A stretch of DNA of 44,791 nt, taken from Candidatus Wallbacteria bacterium. Lineage in GTDB: Bacteria > Muiribacteriota > UBA6191 > JACPRK01. Both the position numbers and the translations under genes were made by a program. The stretch spans positions 1 through 44,791 of the forward strand of contig JACQZN010000093.1 in NCBI GenBank assembly GCA_016213845.1, written 5' to 3'. Of this stretch, positions 7,692-15,421 are shown piece by piece. Within the stretch, counting starts at the first letter, position 1; every line of letters starts with the position of its first letter. The notes below the pieces were generated by a model. The model saw nothing but the letters and a program-made list of their open reading frames with translations. It had not been told where the DNA came from and did not search any database.

Positions 7692-10154
7692 ATGGACTCG
7701 CACCCGCCCCACGCCAACGTCGAGCTCGGGATCTTGTTGACGCAACTCGGAATCTCCGAGGAGTTTTCACGCGCCGTCGGCACCAGGCTCTACACCGCAG
7801 ACGGGGTCGAGTACCTCGACATGACGGCCAGCTACGGGGCGCTTCCCTTTGGGCACAACCCCGAGTTCGCGGTGCGGGCCGCGCAGGAGTTCCTTGGCGA
7901 GTCCCGCCCGAACGTGCTGAAGGGCAATGCCAGCCGCCTCGAGGCCATTGCGGCCGAGGTGCTCTGCGGGACCTTCGGGGCACGGCGGGCCATTTTCACG
8001 ACGGGCGGTGCCGAGACCGTCAATGTCGCGATCAAGGCGGCTCGGGCGCTCACCGGCAGGCGGCCGGTGATCGCTTTCTCCAACTCCTTCCACGGGACCA
8101 CCGGCGACGCCCTGCGTGCCACCGGCAGCGCGCGCTTCCGCGAGGCGTTCCCGGAGAGCTACGGCGACGACTTCCGCTTCTGCCCGTACGGCGACCAAGC
8201 TGCGGTCGACGAGGCGCTGGCGGCGGCGCCCGCAGCGTGCCTGATCGTGGAACCGGTTCAGGGGGAGGGCGGCGTGCTGCCTGCGCCTGTTGGATTTCTG
8301 CAGCGGGTCGCCGAGAGCTGCAAGGCGGCGGGCACGCTCTTCATCGCCGACGAGATCCAGACGGGTCTGGGGCGCTGCGGGGCGCTGGCGCTGACGCTGG
8401 AGCTGGGGCTCTCGCCCGATCTGTTGTTGCTCTCCAAGGGGCTTGGGGCCGGCATCGTGCCTGCCGGGGTCTGCCTGTTCCGGACAGCGTGGGATTCGCG
8501 GCTGGGCTACCACCACAGCAGCACGTTCGGCGGTTACGGCCTTGCGATGGCGCTGGTACCGAAGGTACTCGAGAGACTCGATTCCTCCTTTCTGGCAGTG
8601 GTTCGGGAGCGTGGCGCGGAGCTCCTGGCCGGGTTGTCTGCGCTGGTGGCCGAGTTTCCCGAGCTTGCTAGCCAGGCGCGGGGCGAAGGACTGCTGGCCG
8701 GTCTGGAGCTGCGCGGAGACTTCAAGCCGGCGTCCCGGTTTTTGCGGGAGCTGATTCGGGTTTTCGGCGTGCTGCCTGCTGCGGTGGCTCACGTGCGGCA
8801 CGGCGCGCGGATCTGTCTGGCGACGACGCTCAACACGCACAACACGTTGCGGGTGACCCCGCCGCTGGTCGTGACGCGGCAGGAGTGCGACCGGACCGTC
8901 GGAGCGCTGCGGGACTTCTTGCGGATCTTCAGGGACGGCACCACCACGCGAGTGGTTCGGTGGTTGATCGACCGGCCGATCGAAATCGACCACGCCCAGG
9001 TGAAGACGCTGCACCTCGAGAAGCACCGTGCGGCCGGTGGCAACGGCAAGCACTGTGGCGACGCCGTCGCTTTCCTGGTCCACCCGAACTCCGAATCCTA
9101 CCTGGAGAACTTCGACCCGGCCTTTTCGACGCTGTCTGCGGCGGAGCTCGAACGGCTGGCCCGCAACCTCTCCGGCGTCATCGAGCCCGTCCACTGGCAC
9201 GAGTTCCAGGTGCGCGACCTGACCGTGCACGTGCTGGCGAGCCCCTTCCTGCCGTCCCAGATCACGGCGCTGGGCCGCCAGATCTGGACCAACGAGGTCG
9301 AGCTGATGGTGCTGAGGGCCCGGGCGCTGGGCGCGCGGCTTGCGGGCCTGGGAGGGCTGTTGTCCGTGGTGACGAGAGACGGACTGGCCGTGCCGGACCA
9401 CGGGTTGGGGATCACCACGGGTAACTCGCTGACGGCGTTTGCAGCCTACGAAGCGCTGGTGGAGCTGGCGGAGCGCCACCATCCGGGCCGCCGGCCGCGC
9501 GTGGCGATGCTGGGTGGCTACGGCAACATCGGGCTTGCGGTCTCGGAGCTGCTCTTGCGGGATGGGTTCGAAGTCGTGCTGTTCGGTAACCCGGAGAACC
9601 CGCTCAGGGCGCAGATGCTGAAGCGCGCTCGGGAGCGGCTGGAGCAGAAGGTGAAGTCGGTCGGGCGTGTGCAGCTCGGAGAGGACTTGAGGGAGCACAC
9701 GCGCGAGCCGATCGTGGCCGTGACGGCGACCAGCAACCCCTCGTTCCGGCTGGATCTATCGCATTTCCAGGCGGGCTCGACCGTGCTGGACCTGGCGATG
9801 CCGCCGAACCTGTCGCGGCACGACGCTGCGCGGCACCCGGCATTGAATGTCTACCGGATCGGCCGCGTCCGCACGCCCGTTGATATCCCGGGGCTGCATT
9901 TGTTAGAATTGTCCGACACGATCTATGGTTGCCTGGCCGAGACCATCGTCCTGGGGCTCGAGCGGAATTTCTCCGGGTACTCCCGGGGAGCACTCGACGC
10001 CGACGCGGTCCTGGCCATTGGAAGAAGAGCCAAGGCTCTAGGGTTCGCAAGCGCATTCGACACCGTTCTGGCGGGTCCAGAAACGGAGACGCCCGGTGCG
10101 GGGCAGGTTGGCAGACGCGAGCGAATGACCGGGGCCGGAGAGGTGAAGCTATGA
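7692..10154 (+). CDS. Class III aminotransferase fused to acyl-ACP-reductase-like domain
   Basis: The 820-residue protein has two enzymes. Residues ~1-415 are a class III PLP aminotransferase: FHGTTGDALRATGS, EPVQGEGGVLPA, the PLP-ring aspartate in IADEIQTGLG, and the Schiff-base lysine K249 in SKGLGAGIVPAG. Residues ~425-790 resemble cyanobacterial acyl-ACP reductase (COG5322): LGGLLSVVTRDG, ITTGNSLTAFAAYEA, the NAD(P) Rossmann loop LGGYGNIGLAVSELL (~605-619), and GCLAETIVLGLE with C747. The HCFDI-type cysteine that I recall as the acyl acceptor in cyanobacterial enzymes has no obvious counterpart. Inferred joint reaction: acyl thioester to aldehyde to primary long-chain amine. Alternatives are an amino-acid or polyketide-type dehydrogenase. 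It shares ATGA with the next gene. Confidence 0.8.
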   Translation: MDSHPPHANVELGILLTQLGISEEFSRAVGTRLYTADGVEYLDMTASYGALPFGHNPEFAVRAAQEFLGESRPNVLKGNASRLEAIAAEVLCGTFGARRAIFTTGGAETVNVAIKAARALTGRRPVIAFSNSFHGTTGDALRATGSARFREAFPESYGDDFRFCPYGDQAAVDEALAAAPAACLIVEPVQGEGGVLPAPVGFLQRVAESCKAAGTLFIADEIQTGLGRCGALALTLELGLSPDLLLLSKGLGAGIVPAGVCLFRTAWDSRLGYHHSSTFGGYGLAMALVPKVLERLDSSFLAVVRERGAELLAGLSALVAEFPELASQARGEGLLAGLELRGDFKPASRFLRELIRVFGVLPAAVAHVRHGARICLATTLNTHNTLRVTPPLVVTRQECDRTVGALRDFLRIFRDGTTTRVVRWLIDRPIEIDHAQVKTLHLEKHRAAGGNGKHCGDAVAFLVHPNSESYLENFDPAFSTLSAAELERLARNLSGVIEPVHWHEFQVRDLTVHVLASPFLPSQITALGRQIWTNEVELMVLRARALGARLAGLGGLLSVVTRDGLAVPDHGLGITTGNSLTAFAAYEALVELAERHHPGRRPRVAMLGGYGNIGLAVSELLLRDGFEVVLFGNPENPLRAQMLKRARERLEQKVKSVGRVQLGEDLREHTREPIVAVTATSNPSFRLDLSHFQAGSTVLDLAMPPNLSRHDAARHPALNVYRIGRVRTPVDIPGLHLLELSDTIYGCLAETIVLGLERNFSGYSRGALDADAVLAIGRRAKALGFASAFDTVLAGPETETPGAGQVGRRERMTGAGEVKL

Positions 10155-11809
10155 GTAGAACCCGCTGGACCACGTTGGGACTCGTCCTTACGGTCACTAC
10201 CGGCCTTCTGCTGAGCGCCGGCGTGCTCGCCGCCGAGCCCAAGCAGAAGGAAGGGGGCGAAGCCGCGCCCGCCACGTCGCAGCGCGCGGGCTACGTGCCC
10301 AATGCCTTCACCGACTCCAAGCTGGACACTCCGCTGCTCAAGACGGAAAACGTCTATGACCTCTACGGCGCCATCGTGAACTACCTCGCCGAGGTCTACC
10401 CGAAGGAAGGCCCCGCGCACGCCGCGCTGGAGAAGTTCCGCGGATTCGTCGAGGGCGAAGGCGCTGCCTACCGGCAGAACCCCGAAGGGGCCCGTCCCTA
10501 CCGGATGCCGATGTCGATCGACCAGTTGATGAAGTACTTGAACGACGGCGCCACCGACGGCAACTCGCCCGTGATGGCGGCCATCGGCGACAACCCCAAG
10601 GCCCAGCTCTACGTCAGCTCAATCCTTCCGCTCATCCATCTTCGCGGCATCACCTACCGCATGCGACCGATGGTGGAGCAGTCCTTCGTCGTTCACTCGA
10701 CCATCATCGGCGGACTTCGCAGCCTCAAGCAGCAGCTGGACGTGATGTCGGGCGCAAACGGCCGCGCGGTCTTCGACTTCATGACGTTCCCGATGAGCTA
10801 CAGCGAGCGCTCCCAGGTCCAGTTCTCCACGGTCAGCGAGTTCCAGTCCTGGCTGGTGTCCAACTTCATCCCGACGCTCGACCACTCGATCATGATCGTC
10901 GAGAAGCTGGCTTCGTCCTTGCCCGAGGGATTCCGGGAGAGCCTGAATCAGCAGGTCTTCCTGAAGGCCGATCAGCCGTTCCCCAACGAGTCGATGGAAG
11001 CCGGCCACCGCTGGTTCGGCGTCCCCGAGGTGCAGGTCTACCTGGCCCAGCTCTATGCGGCCCGCGCCTCGCTGCGCGCGTTCTGCGCCTACAACTTGGA
11101 CGACTACGCGGCCGCCACCAACGAGATCAGCAATACGCTGCTCAAGGACTTCCTGGCCGAGAAGGTCAGCTTCGGCAACCGGCCACGCGTCGGCACGCCG
11201 GCCTTCCGCCGCTTCCAGATCCTGGAGAAGTACGGCAAGCTCTGGACGCTCAAGTCAGCAGAGCAGTGCCAGGCTTCGCTGGAGGACATCCGCAAGGCCG
11301 TCGAGAACTACGATAAGGGCATCCACGGGTTCTTCCAGGCCGCCGCCGCTGACGACGGAAATCGCCTGGCGATCGTTCGCTACTTCCAGGCCAGCTACAA
11401 GGAGTACGAGCAGAAGGTGGCTCCGCAGATCCGCGCGCTGGTCGCCGGCCCGACCACGCTGACCGACTACATCGGCGGCGCCACGGTGGACGTCGACCTG
11501 GTCGGCTTCATGAGCAGCCCGCCCTCGGATCTGAAGGGCTTCTTCCCGGAGAAGTTCGACACCACCAACAAGTACGTCGAGATGCAGTCCGCGGGCGACA
11601 AGCTCGTCTACACCAACTACGACTACGGCCGGCCGCTCTCCTGGAAGCAGGGGCGCGCCAGCGACTCGTGGCTGAAGCTCTTCCCGAACATGAAGAAGGG
11701 CGCCAACAAGGCCGGGCAGTGGGACGCCCCGCTGGTGACGTTCCGCGATCTGTCGCGGACCTATGCGGGCTACTTCCTGGCTCCGCTGCTGTCGGGCGCC
11801 ATCTTCTAG
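10151..11809 (+). CDS. Secreted protein of unknown function
   Basis: A 552-residue protein that I do not recognise. It starts with a clear Sec signal peptide (SRTR, hydrophobic core LGLVLTVTTGLLLSAGVL, cleavage likely after AA at 27-28). The mature protein is mainly alpha-helical, with no cysteine cluster or known catalytic motif visible. The ATG overlaps the preceding TGA by 4 nt, so its production is coupled to the aminotransferase-reductase fusion, and an RND/MMPL exporter follows. A periplasmic partner of the exporter or a lipid-binding carrier is plausible, but this rests on context only. Confidence 0.75.
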   Translation: MSRTRWTTLGLVLTVTTGLLLSAGVLAAEPKQKEGGEAAPATSQRAGYVPNAFTDSKLDTPLLKTENVYDLYGAIVNYLAEVYPKEGPAHAALEKFRGFVEGEGAAYRQNPEGARPYRMPMSIDQLMKYLNDGATDGNSPVMAAIGDNPKAQLYVSSILPLIHLRGITYRMRPMVEQSFVVHSTIIGGLRSLKQQLDVMSGANGRAVFDFMTFPMSYSERSQVQFSTVSEFQSWLVSNFIPTLDHSIMIVEKLASSLPEGFRESLNQQVFLKADQPFPNESMEAGHRWFGVPEVQVYLAQLYAARASLRAFCAYNLDDYAAATNEISNTLLKDFLAEKVSFGNRPRVGTPAFRRFQILEKYGKLWTLKSAEQCQASLEDIRKAVENYDKGIHGFFQAAAADDGNRLAIVRYFQASYKEYEQKVAPQIRALVAGPTTLTDYIGGATVDVDLVGFMSSPPSDLKGFFPEKFDTTNKYVEMQSAGDKLVYTNYDYGRPLSWKQGRASDSWLKLFPNMKKGANKAGQWDAPLVTFRDLSRTYAGYFLAPLLSGAIF

Positions 11810-11847
11810 GTCGCAAACCCGCGACCGCCCCGCACCGATGCACCCCA

Positions 11848-11885
11848 GGGGCCCGGGACTCCCATCCGAGTCCCGGGCCCCGTTT
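11848..11885 (+). terminator. Intrinsic terminator-like hairpin
   Basis: A perfect 14-bp stem, GGGGCCCGGGACTC (11848-11861) with GAGTCCCGGGCCCC (11868-11881), closes a CCATCC loop and is followed by GTTTCATT. The stem is very strong but the T-run is short. It splits the cluster into two transcription blocks, 7692-11809 and 11926 onward. Confidence 0.7.
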
Positions 11886-11890
11886 CATTC

Positions 11891-11925
11891 CTCGTCTACT
11901 CACTACTCGCTACTCACTACTGAAC
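11891..11925. repeat. Heptanucleotide tandem array, locus 3
   Basis: Five 7-nt units, CTCGTCT, ACTCACT, ACTCGCT, ACTCACT, ACTGAAC, run directly up to the GTG start codon at 11926. The array occupies the place where a Shine-Dalgarno sequence would be expected and none is visible. Confidence 0.7.
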
Positions 11926-14220
11926 GTGTCCTGGCGGCGAAGATTCGGTTGCGGCATCCTGCGCCATGAGCGGCTGCTCTGGGCGGTGCTGGCCGTGCTC
12001 TGCCTGGCGAGCGTGGCGGCGCTGCCCAGGCTCAGACTGGCCTTCGGGTTCAAGGGGGTGATGCGGCAGACCCATCCCGACCGGGTGCGGCTGGAGGCCT
12101 ACGAGCGGGAGTTCCAGCTCGGCGACACGCTCTTCGTGTATTTCCACGGGCCGGGCCTGTTCACGCCGCGCGGTCTGCGAGCTGTGCGAGACCTGTCGGG
12201 CCGAATTGAAAGGACAGAAGGGGTCCAACGGGTCTTTTCTGCCGCCGACATCGCCGGGCCCGCGGTGAAGGACGACCACCTGCGGCTGGTGCGGCTGCTG
12301 GGGGCCGACACGCTTTCGAGCGAGAAGGCAACCCGTGAGGCGCTTGCCGCCCCGCCCTTCACGGACCGCTGGTTCGGGTTCCTCTACGATCGGCCTCTGA
12401 CGGTGCTGACGATGATCGTCCGGCCGGCCGGGGAGTTCGAGGACCCCAGACGGCAGGTCGGGCTCCTGGAGAACATCGAACGGCAGCTGGCGGCGTTCTC
12501 GTCGGAGACCGGCATCTCCTACGAGTTGAACGGTCTTTTCTATCTCAATGCGGAGATGATCCGCAGCACCTTCCGCGATCAGGGGAAGCTGACGCTCTTG
12601 GGAATCGGCCTCCTGATCGCCTGCTTCTGGGGGCTGTTCGGTAGCCTGCTGCTGGCCGTCGCCGTGATGGCCGTGCTGGGCGTGAGCATCCTGCTCGCCT
12701 TCGGCTCGATGGTGCTGCTGGGCGTGCCGCTGAACGGGCTGAGCGGAAACCTGCCCGTGCTGACCCTGGTGAACGGCCTCGAGGACGTCGTCCACCTGCT
12801 GGTCTTGTTCTTCGCCACCCGGGCCCGGGCGGGCGCGCGCCGGTCCGCGGCCAGCTGCGCTCGAGAGTGCGTGGTCCCCAACTTCCTCACCAGCCTCACG
12901 ACGTTCGGCGCGCTCATCGTCACCGGCGCCACCGACATGGTGCTCCTGCAGAGCTTCGGCTGGGCCATCATCATCGGCGTCATCGTCGAGTACGGCGTGG
13001 CCATCGTCTTTCTTCCGCTGGTGCTGGCCCGGTTGCCTGTCACTACCGAGGGCGCGCTCTACTACCGGCTGGAGGGGGCGCTGCGCCGCAAGTGGCTCGA
13101 GCCGTGGTTCCGCCTCATCAAGAGCCGGACCAACCTGCTCTTCTGGTCGGCCCTGGCCTGCGCCCTGGTGCTCTATGGCGCGCAGCAGCGCATCAACTCC
13201 AACTGGTATCGCTACTTCATCGAGCGCCATCCCGTCACCCGAACGCTGGGCTTCCTGGACAAGCATGACTTCCCCGTCAGCACGATCGACTGCACCATCC
13301 CGGTCGGCCTCAGGTTCGACGAGCTCCAGACTCATCCGGAGGTGGCCCGGGATCTGGAACGGGTAGCGGAGGCGATCCGGAAGCTGCCGGGGGTGGTCGG
13401 CGTCTGGAGCCTGGCCGATCTGAAGGACTGGGTCGATTCGCGGCTGGATCGCGTGGTGTTCGACCCCGGGCTCGAGGAGCGCTGGAAGCGCGCCCGCCGA
13501 GAGGCCTTTTACCGGCAGTACTGGGAGGCCGGCGCCATCGACGAGTACTACTCGGCTTCCGGCCGCAAGCTGCGCATTGCCGTTGCCACGCGACTCGAAG
13601 ACGCGCTCGGCATGCAGGAGCTGGGAGAGCGGATCGTGGCCGCTGTCCGGCCACTCACGCTGCAGCGGCTGCGCGGCGATCAGCTGGCCATCTCGGGGAC
13701 GATGGCCTACTGGAGCGCCATCATGGGGTATGTCAGCACCACCTTCTTCACCAACGTCTTCTACTCGGTTTCCTTCATCTTCCTCGTCTTCTTGTGGGTG
13801 ACCCGGAGCCCGGCCGTCTCGGGACTGGCGATGATCCCGAACGTGCTACCGATCTTCGTCATGTTCTCCAGCGCCAAGCTCCTGGGCTACGAGATCAACG
13901 AGAGCTTCTGTGTGCTCGATTCTCTGGCCATCGGCAACTCCGTCAACGACACGATTCACTACATCTTCCACGTGGACGCCAACGTGCGGCGCGGGCGACC
14001 GCTGCCCGAGGCGCTCAAGCGGGCGTTCGAGGAAGTCGGGTGCGCGATGGTGATCTCGTCGCTCTTGGTCGCCATCGGCTTTCTCTCCTGCCTGGGGGCG
14101 GAGGGCGTTCCGGTGATCCTGAGCGGGGTCTACATGGGCATCGCCTGCGTGGTGGCCGTGGCGTTCGATGTGTTCCACCACCCGGCGATGCTGCTCAGGC
14201 TGGGGCGGTGGCCCCGATGA
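11926..14220 (+). CDS. RND/MMPL-family membrane transporter
   Basis: A 764-residue inner-membrane protein with the duplicated RND layout. TM1 is at ~13-30, then an extracytoplasmic loop of ~190 residues, a membrane cluster ~220-345, a further TM ~410-425, a second large loop, and a final cluster ~600-760. The GNSVNDTIHYIFH motif in the second half corresponds to the proton-relay-type region of MMPL/HpnN-like exporters. The GTG at 11926 was chosen because the open frame upstream runs into the terminator and repeat array. It overlaps the next gene by 4 nt (ATGA). RND proteins of this kind often export lipids, and the setting among lipid-modifying genes supports that role. Confidence 0.82.
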   Translation: MSWRRRFGCGILRHERLLWAVLAVLCLASVAALPRLRLAFGFKGVMRQTHPDRVRLEAYEREFQLGDTLFVYFHGPGLFTPRGLRAVRDLSGRIERTEGVQRVFSAADIAGPAVKDDHLRLVRLLGADTLSSEKATREALAAPPFTDRWFGFLYDRPLTVLTMIVRPAGEFEDPRRQVGLLENIERQLAAFSSETGISYELNGLFYLNAEMIRSTFRDQGKLTLLGIGLLIACFWGLFGSLLLAVAVMAVLGVSILLAFGSMVLLGVPLNGLSGNLPVLTLVNGLEDVVHLLVLFFATRARAGARRSAASCARECVVPNFLTSLTTFGALIVTGATDMVLLQSFGWAIIIGVIVEYGVAIVFLPLVLARLPVTTEGALYYRLEGALRRKWLEPWFRLIKSRTNLLFWSALACALVLYGAQQRINSNWYRYFIERHPVTRTLGFLDKHDFPVSTIDCTIPVGLRFDELQTHPEVARDLERVAEAIRKLPGVVGVWSLADLKDWVDSRLDRVVFDPGLEERWKRARREAFYRQYWEAGAIDEYYSASGRKLRIAVATRLEDALGMQELGERIVAAVRPLTLQRLRGDQLAISGTMAYWSAIMGYVSTTFFTNVFYSVSFIFLVFLWVTRSPAVSGLAMIPNVLPIFVMFSSAKLLGYEINESFCVLDSLAIGNSVNDTIHYIFHVDANVRRGRPLPEALKRAFEEVGCAMVISSLLVAIGFLSCLGAEGVPVILSGVYMGIACVVAVAFDVFHHPAMLLRLGRWPR

Positions 14221-15356
14221 ACGGCGAAGGCTTCGAGCTCTCGGAGGTGTCGCGGGTCCCCGACGACCTCACGGAGGATCTCAGCCCGCCGCGCCTGGTC
14301 GGCATGAAGCGGTTTTTCCTCGAGGCCTTTCTGGCAGCCGGGTTGCCCGGGATTCGCACCACGCTGCTCGCCGCTCGCGATCCATCGGGCAAGCTGCTGG
14401 GCGCCTTCGCGCTCAGCCGGATGGAGGTCGAGCTCGACTGCATCGCCGGTCCGAGCCTGCAGACCGCGGCGGCCGCCGTCCGGCGGCTGCATCCCGGGTT
14501 TCTGAAACTCCAGCTCCTGATGTTCGGACTGCCCGCCAGCATGGCCGACCACGAGGCCGTGCTGGCGCCGGATGTCGCGCCCAAGCTGGGAGAGCGTCTG
14601 CGACGGGCAGCGGTGGCGCGGTCGCTGGAGATCGTGGAGAGCGAGGGTCTGTCGGCCTGTGTCTGGAAAGAGTTCGACGCCCAGGCCCGGGAGCGATGGG
14701 CACCCGCGCTCGAGTCGGGGGGGCTCACCTGGTTCCCGTCGTTGCCCGTGTCGGCGCAGACTGTGACCTGGACGACGCCGGCCGCCTATGAGGAGTCGCT
14801 CCGATCGTCCTACCGTCGGCAGCTGCGCGCCAATGCAGCGCGGGCCAGCGAGAAGGGGCTTTCGATCGAGCTCGACTGCGATTTCGCGCCGCACGCCGCC
14901 GAGTTCCACGCGTTCTACCTGGAGGTGCTGGAGCGCTCCAGCACTCGGCTGGAGACTCTCTCGGCCGCGTTCTTCACCGCCCTGGCCGCCGACAGGCGCA
15001 TCCGGTACGTCCGCGCCACGCTCGGGGGACACCACGTCGGTGGCGCGCTCTGCTACGTGGCGAAGCCGGACGTTCTCCTCTTCCTCTACGTCGGGATGCG
15101 CCACGCCGTGCAGCGGGAGGTCGATCTCTACTTCAACCTGCTGAAGGGCGTGGTCGACATGGCGGCCTTGCACGGGGTACGGGAGCTTCGTTGGGGCCAG
15201 ACCTCCGCCGACGCCAAGGGGCGGATGGGCGCGCGGCTCGTACCGCTCTGGTTTGCGATGCGGCTGCGGCGGCCGGTTGTGCATAGGGCAGTGCGGTCGC
15301 TGGGTGGTCTGCTCTTCCCCGTCCGGGGCCAGCTCGAGCGGCGAGTTTTCAAGTAA
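14217..15356 (+). CDS. GNAT/FemAB-like acyl- or aminoacyl-transferase
   Basis: The 379-residue protein resembles the GNAT_6 / peptidogalycan-biosynthesis group, with two tandem GNAT-like halves. Supporting segments are the basic TTPAAYEESLRSSYRRQLRA stretch, the HAFYLEVLERSSTR helix, YVRATLGGHHVGGALCYV, and the conserved LYFNLLKGVVDMAALHGVRE followed by RWGQTSADAKGRMGA. The family transfers acyl or aminoacyl groups to amines, and FemAB relatives act on lipid-linked substrates. Its ATG overlaps the transporter stop codon by 4 nt, so it belongs to that operon. The acceptor may be the same lipid as the exporter cargo; this is inference. Confidence 0.68.
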   Translation: MNGEGFELSEVSRVPDDLTEDLSPPRLVGMKRFFLEAFLAAGLPGIRTTLLAARDPSGKLLGAFALSRMEVELDCIAGPSLQTAAAAVRRLHPGFLKLQLLMFGLPASMADHEAVLAPDVAPKLGERLRRAAVARSLEIVESEGLSACVWKEFDAQARERWAPALESGGLTWFPSLPVSAQTVTWTTPAAYEESLRSSYRRQLRANAARASEKGLSIELDCDFAPHAAEFHAFYLEVLERSSTRLETLSAAFFTALAADRRIRYVRATLGGHHVGGALCYVAKPDVLLFLYVGMRHAVQREVDLYFNLLKGVVDMAALHGVRELRWGQTSADAKGRMGARLVPLWFAMRLRRPVVHRAVRSLGGLLFPVRGQLERRVFK

Positions 15357-15383
15357 CGATCGGCCTCCTGGCCGCCGCCATGC

Positions 15384-15412
15384 TTGACGTTTCGGGCCTG
15401 GGCGGGTACTCT
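15384..15412 (+). promoter_or_regulatory. Sigma70-type promoter ahead of the radical SAM block
   Basis: TTGACG (15384-15389) and TACTCT (15407-15412) are 17 nt apart. A start site 6-7 nt after the -10 box would leave only a few nucleotides before the ATG at 15422, so the message may be nearly leaderless. No Shine-Dalgarno sequence is visible. Confidence 0.5.
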
Positions 15413-15421
15413 AGGTAGCCC

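Noticed and set aside
7692..10154. Two separate genes rather than a fusion
   Set aside because: The frame is continuous with no stop or frameshift between the aminotransferase and reductase-like parts, and there is no ribosome-binding site and start pair at the junction near 8930.
11917..13335. 472-residue minus-strand open frame opposite the RND transporter
   Set aside because: The composition is biased (Gln, Asp, His, Arg) with no domain; the plus-strand transporter accounts for the region.
15357..15421. Possible cobalamin riboswitch ahead of the B12-type radical SAM genes
   Set aside because: The spacer is only 65 nt, and neither it nor the 64-nt gap at 16886-16949 can hold the large B12 aptamer; no B12-box-like sequence was seen.
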